This document shows, one piece after another, positions 5,049 to 6,537 of a stretch of 6,537 bases of DNA; position 1 is the stretch's first letter; each line of letters begins with the position of its first letter. Source of the stretch: Lachnospiraceae bacterium (GTDB lineage Bacteria > Bacillota_A > Clostridia > Lachnospirales > Lachnospiraceae). The translations under genes were made by a program, and so were the position numbers. Below the pieces are notes generated by a model, which was not told where the DNA came from, did no database searches, and saw nothing but the letters and a program-made list of their open reading frames with translations. Location of the stretch: NCBI GenBank assembly GCA_017553965.1, contig JAFZJK010000099.1, positions 1 through 6,537 of the forward strand, in the 5' to 3' direction.

Positions 5049-6537
5049 TTACCTGAAGTAAAGGTTATACCATGAATGCGCGAGCGGGTCTTTTGACTCG
5101 CCGCTCTTCTTTATAAGCTGGTCTTCCGTAAGTAAAAAGTAGGAGTTATAGAAGCCTCCTGACGGCTTATCCACATCATTCCAGGTTACATCGATATGAT
5201 ACCAAGTACCGTTAAGAAGTACACGGTTCCATATGTGAGTACCCTTTTTGTTGACTATGGTATCGTTTTCAAGTCCCAAAATGTTGAGTACCAGTCTCAT
5301 AGCAGCCGTATATGATTCACATACGCCGTCACCGTAGAAATATACACCTGTCGCATCTCTCTGCGGACAGTCATGCTCTTTGGGGATGGGATCGGAATAT
5401 GTGGTCATCGAGCACATCCTGTTATTTACATACAGTAAAACATCTTCGGGCTTTGTTCCGACTGCTTCTATCGCCTCATTGGTAAGGTCAAGTGCGGCAT
5501 TTAAAAGCTTCTTTATATCATCATCCACCTCATACCCGTCGAAACGCAGATATGTTACCGCCTTCCATACATCCTTATATTCGGGAGTGATGGTGATCTT
5601 ATGGTTTTTCTCGTCAAAGCTTCCCGTATAACCGTTTGCGGTATAACCCGAAAGCTCACTCTGTGTCTTTAATTTATCACGGAAAATATTCCACCAGTGT
5701 GAGCAGTCATAACCTCTGAACGTGATGGTAAATGACTCGACTCCGTGCTCAAGCGCATCCCTGCAGGCCTTGATAAAGCCTCTCTCATCCTCGATACTGT
5801 ACTCTAATGTCTTCTGGTATTTCTCACGCGTATGTGAAGTGATAAGGCCGTATGTACTGCCCAGAGAAACCACTGCCGAAACCTTATCCATATCATAAAG
5901 CTCGCCGTTTAAGTCGCCCTCACCCTTTACCGGCTTTGAGGTAGGCTTTGGAGTCGAAGTAGGTGCCTCAGTTACTTTAGGAGTAGGTGTAGTGGTGGGT
6001 GCTGCAGTCACTGTAGGAACAGGAGTACCAGTAACAGCCGGCGTAGCCGTAGGCTTAGGGGTAGTTGTTGGCTTCGGTGTAGCTGTGGGCTTAGGAGTAA
6101 CCTGTGTGCCTGTACCCTTGGTAATGTTTACCTTGCAGTGATAATTGTTATAATCCTTACTCTCAATATGAACGGTTACCATGGTACCCTCTCCGCTCTT
6201 TGCGGTTACAAAACCGTCGGCGGATACCTCCAGATACTTCATATCAGAGTCATGTACATAAAACCTTCTTACATCCTTACCCGAGAGTTTAAGCTGCATG
6301 CTCTTTCCAAGCGGCAGGTTAAGTACAGTCGAGTTATCGGTAGTAACAATGTACTCCGGTATCGGTTCGGGCGTAGGCTCCGGTGTGGGTTCAGGTGTGA
6401 CTTCAAGTGTCGGAGTAACAGTTACCCCGCTGCTATCCGCCTTTACCGTAACCTTACATTCAAATACCTTGGAGTCTCTCTTTGCGGTAATGACAGCCTT
6501 ACCTGCAGAAACACCCACTATCTTTGTGGATTTTCCC
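5049..6537 (-). CDS. Surface protein with Big_2-like modules and transglutaminase-like domain, N-terminus missing
   Basis: The frame is open to the right edge, so this is the last 495 or so residues of a longer, probably exported protein. Residue numbers count from the GTG at 6518-6516, which is not the real start. First comes the end of a Big_2-like Ig module (VSAGKAVITA...CKVTV), then a TPEP linker at about 35-54. A second Ig-like module follows at about 56-133 (LGKSMQLKLSG...VTAKSGEGTMVTVHI), then a long Thr/Pro/Lys linker at about 139-198. A less conserved region (about 205-385) precedes the transglutaminase-like domain at about 390-489, with GVCESY (Cys400), THIWN (His428) and HIDVTWND (Asp443) forming the expected Cys-His-Asp triad. 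Such proteins are thought to act on cell-surface or wall peptides as proteases or cross-linkers; the substrate is unknown. No convincing terminator follows the stop codon. Confidence 0.85.
   Translation of the reverse strand, partial: GKSTKIVGVSAGKAVITAKRDSKVFECKVTVKADSSGVTVTPTLEVTPEPTPEPTPEPIPEYIVTTDNSTVLNLPLGKSMQLKLSGKDVRRFYVHDSDMKYLEVSADGFVTAKSGEGTMVTVHIESKDYNNYHCKVNITKGTGTQVTPKPTATPKPTTTPKPTATPAVTGTPVPTVTAAPTTTPTPKVTEAPTSTPKPTSKPVKGEGDLNGELYDMDKVSAVVSLGSTYGLITSHTREKYQKTLEYSIEDERGFIKACRDALEHGVESFTITFRGYDCSHWWNIFRDKLKTQSELSGYTANGYTGSFDEKNHKITITPEYKDVWKAVTYLRFDGYEVDDDIKKLLNAALDLTNEAIEAVGTKPEDVLLYVNNRMCSMTTYSDPIPKEHDCPQRDATGVYFYGDGVCESYTAAMRLVLNILGLENDTIVNKKGTHIWNRVLLNGTWYHIDVTWNDVDKPSGGFYNSYFLLTEDQLIKKSGESKDPLAHSWYNLYFR
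6045..6098 (-). repeat. Three 18-bp units encoding TPKPTA/T
   Basis: Three in-frame 18-bp units encode TPKPTA, TPKPTT and TPKPTA at the start of the longer Thr/Pro/Lys-rich linker. That linker continues in degenerate form to about 5928. The units differ mainly at third codon positions, so the protein sequence is better conserved than the DNA. Such linkers usually span the cell wall or separate domains and can vary in length between strains. Confidence 0.75.
6363..6398 (-). repeat. Three 12-bp units encoding TPEP
   Basis: Three in-frame 12-bp units encode TPEP TPEP TPEP in the acidic linker between the two Ig-like modules. Third-position differences between units show they are not recent perfect copies. 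The linker is acidic, unlike the basic TPKP linker downstream in the same protein. Confidence 0.75.

Noticed and set aside
5928..6101. CRISPR-like or mobile repeat array
   Set aside because: The repeats are in-frame codons for a Thr/Pro-rich linker with synonymous variation and no unique spacers.

Overview
All genes in this window lie on the minus strand, so transcription runs from the right edge to the left. The protein set points to a Gram-positive anaerobe of the Clostridia, most likely Lachnospiraceae. The evidence is a groESL operon behind a perfect CIRCE element, AGGAGG-type ribosome sites, a stand-alone AICAR formyltransferase next to a PurO-type IMP cyclohydrolase, DUF2225 and DUF6062-like proteins, and a Big_2/Thr-Pro-linker/transglutaminase surface protein. 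This assignment rests on recalled family resemblance, not on a database search.

Layout in order of transcription: (1) 6537-5049, the C-terminal part of a surface or secreted protein with bacterial Ig-like modules, Thr/Pro-rich linkers and a transglutaminase-like domain with a visible Cys/His/Asp triad; its beginning lies outside the window. (2) 5041-5013, a good sigma-A-type promoter just after that gene's stop codon, followed by a 14-bp perfect palindrome. (3) 4960-4193, a PurO-type IMP cyclohydrolase. (4) 4169-2985, a PurH protein reduced to its AICAR formyltransferase half. (5) 2966-2274, a secreted SleB/CwlJ-type cell-wall hydrolase. (6) 2214-1339, a DUF2225 zinc-ribbon protein. (7) 1318-596, a Cys-rich, internally duplicated DUF6062-like protein. 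(8) 568-502, promoter plus CIRCE. (9) 471-187, groES. (10) 169-141, a small structured repeat. (11) 101-1, the start of groEL.

The two purine genes together supply the last two steps of IMP synthesis, AICAR to FAICAR to IMP, which one bifunctional PurH performs in most bacteria. The hydrolase, DUF2225 and DUF6062-like genes follow at short spacings (18, 59 and 20 bp), each with its own ribosome-binding site, and could belong to the same transcript. No convincing intrinsic terminator was found anywhere in the window, so read-through into groESL is possible, although groESL has its own HrcA-type control. No stretch longer than 300 bases lacks a gene.

I see no clear new defence or mobile system. 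The points most worth a second look are the split IMP module with a corrected start codon and promoter, the GNRA-capped hairpin repeat between groES and groEL, and the duplicated CX2C...GFCX2H architecture of the DUF6062-like protein encoded beside a second probable zinc protein.
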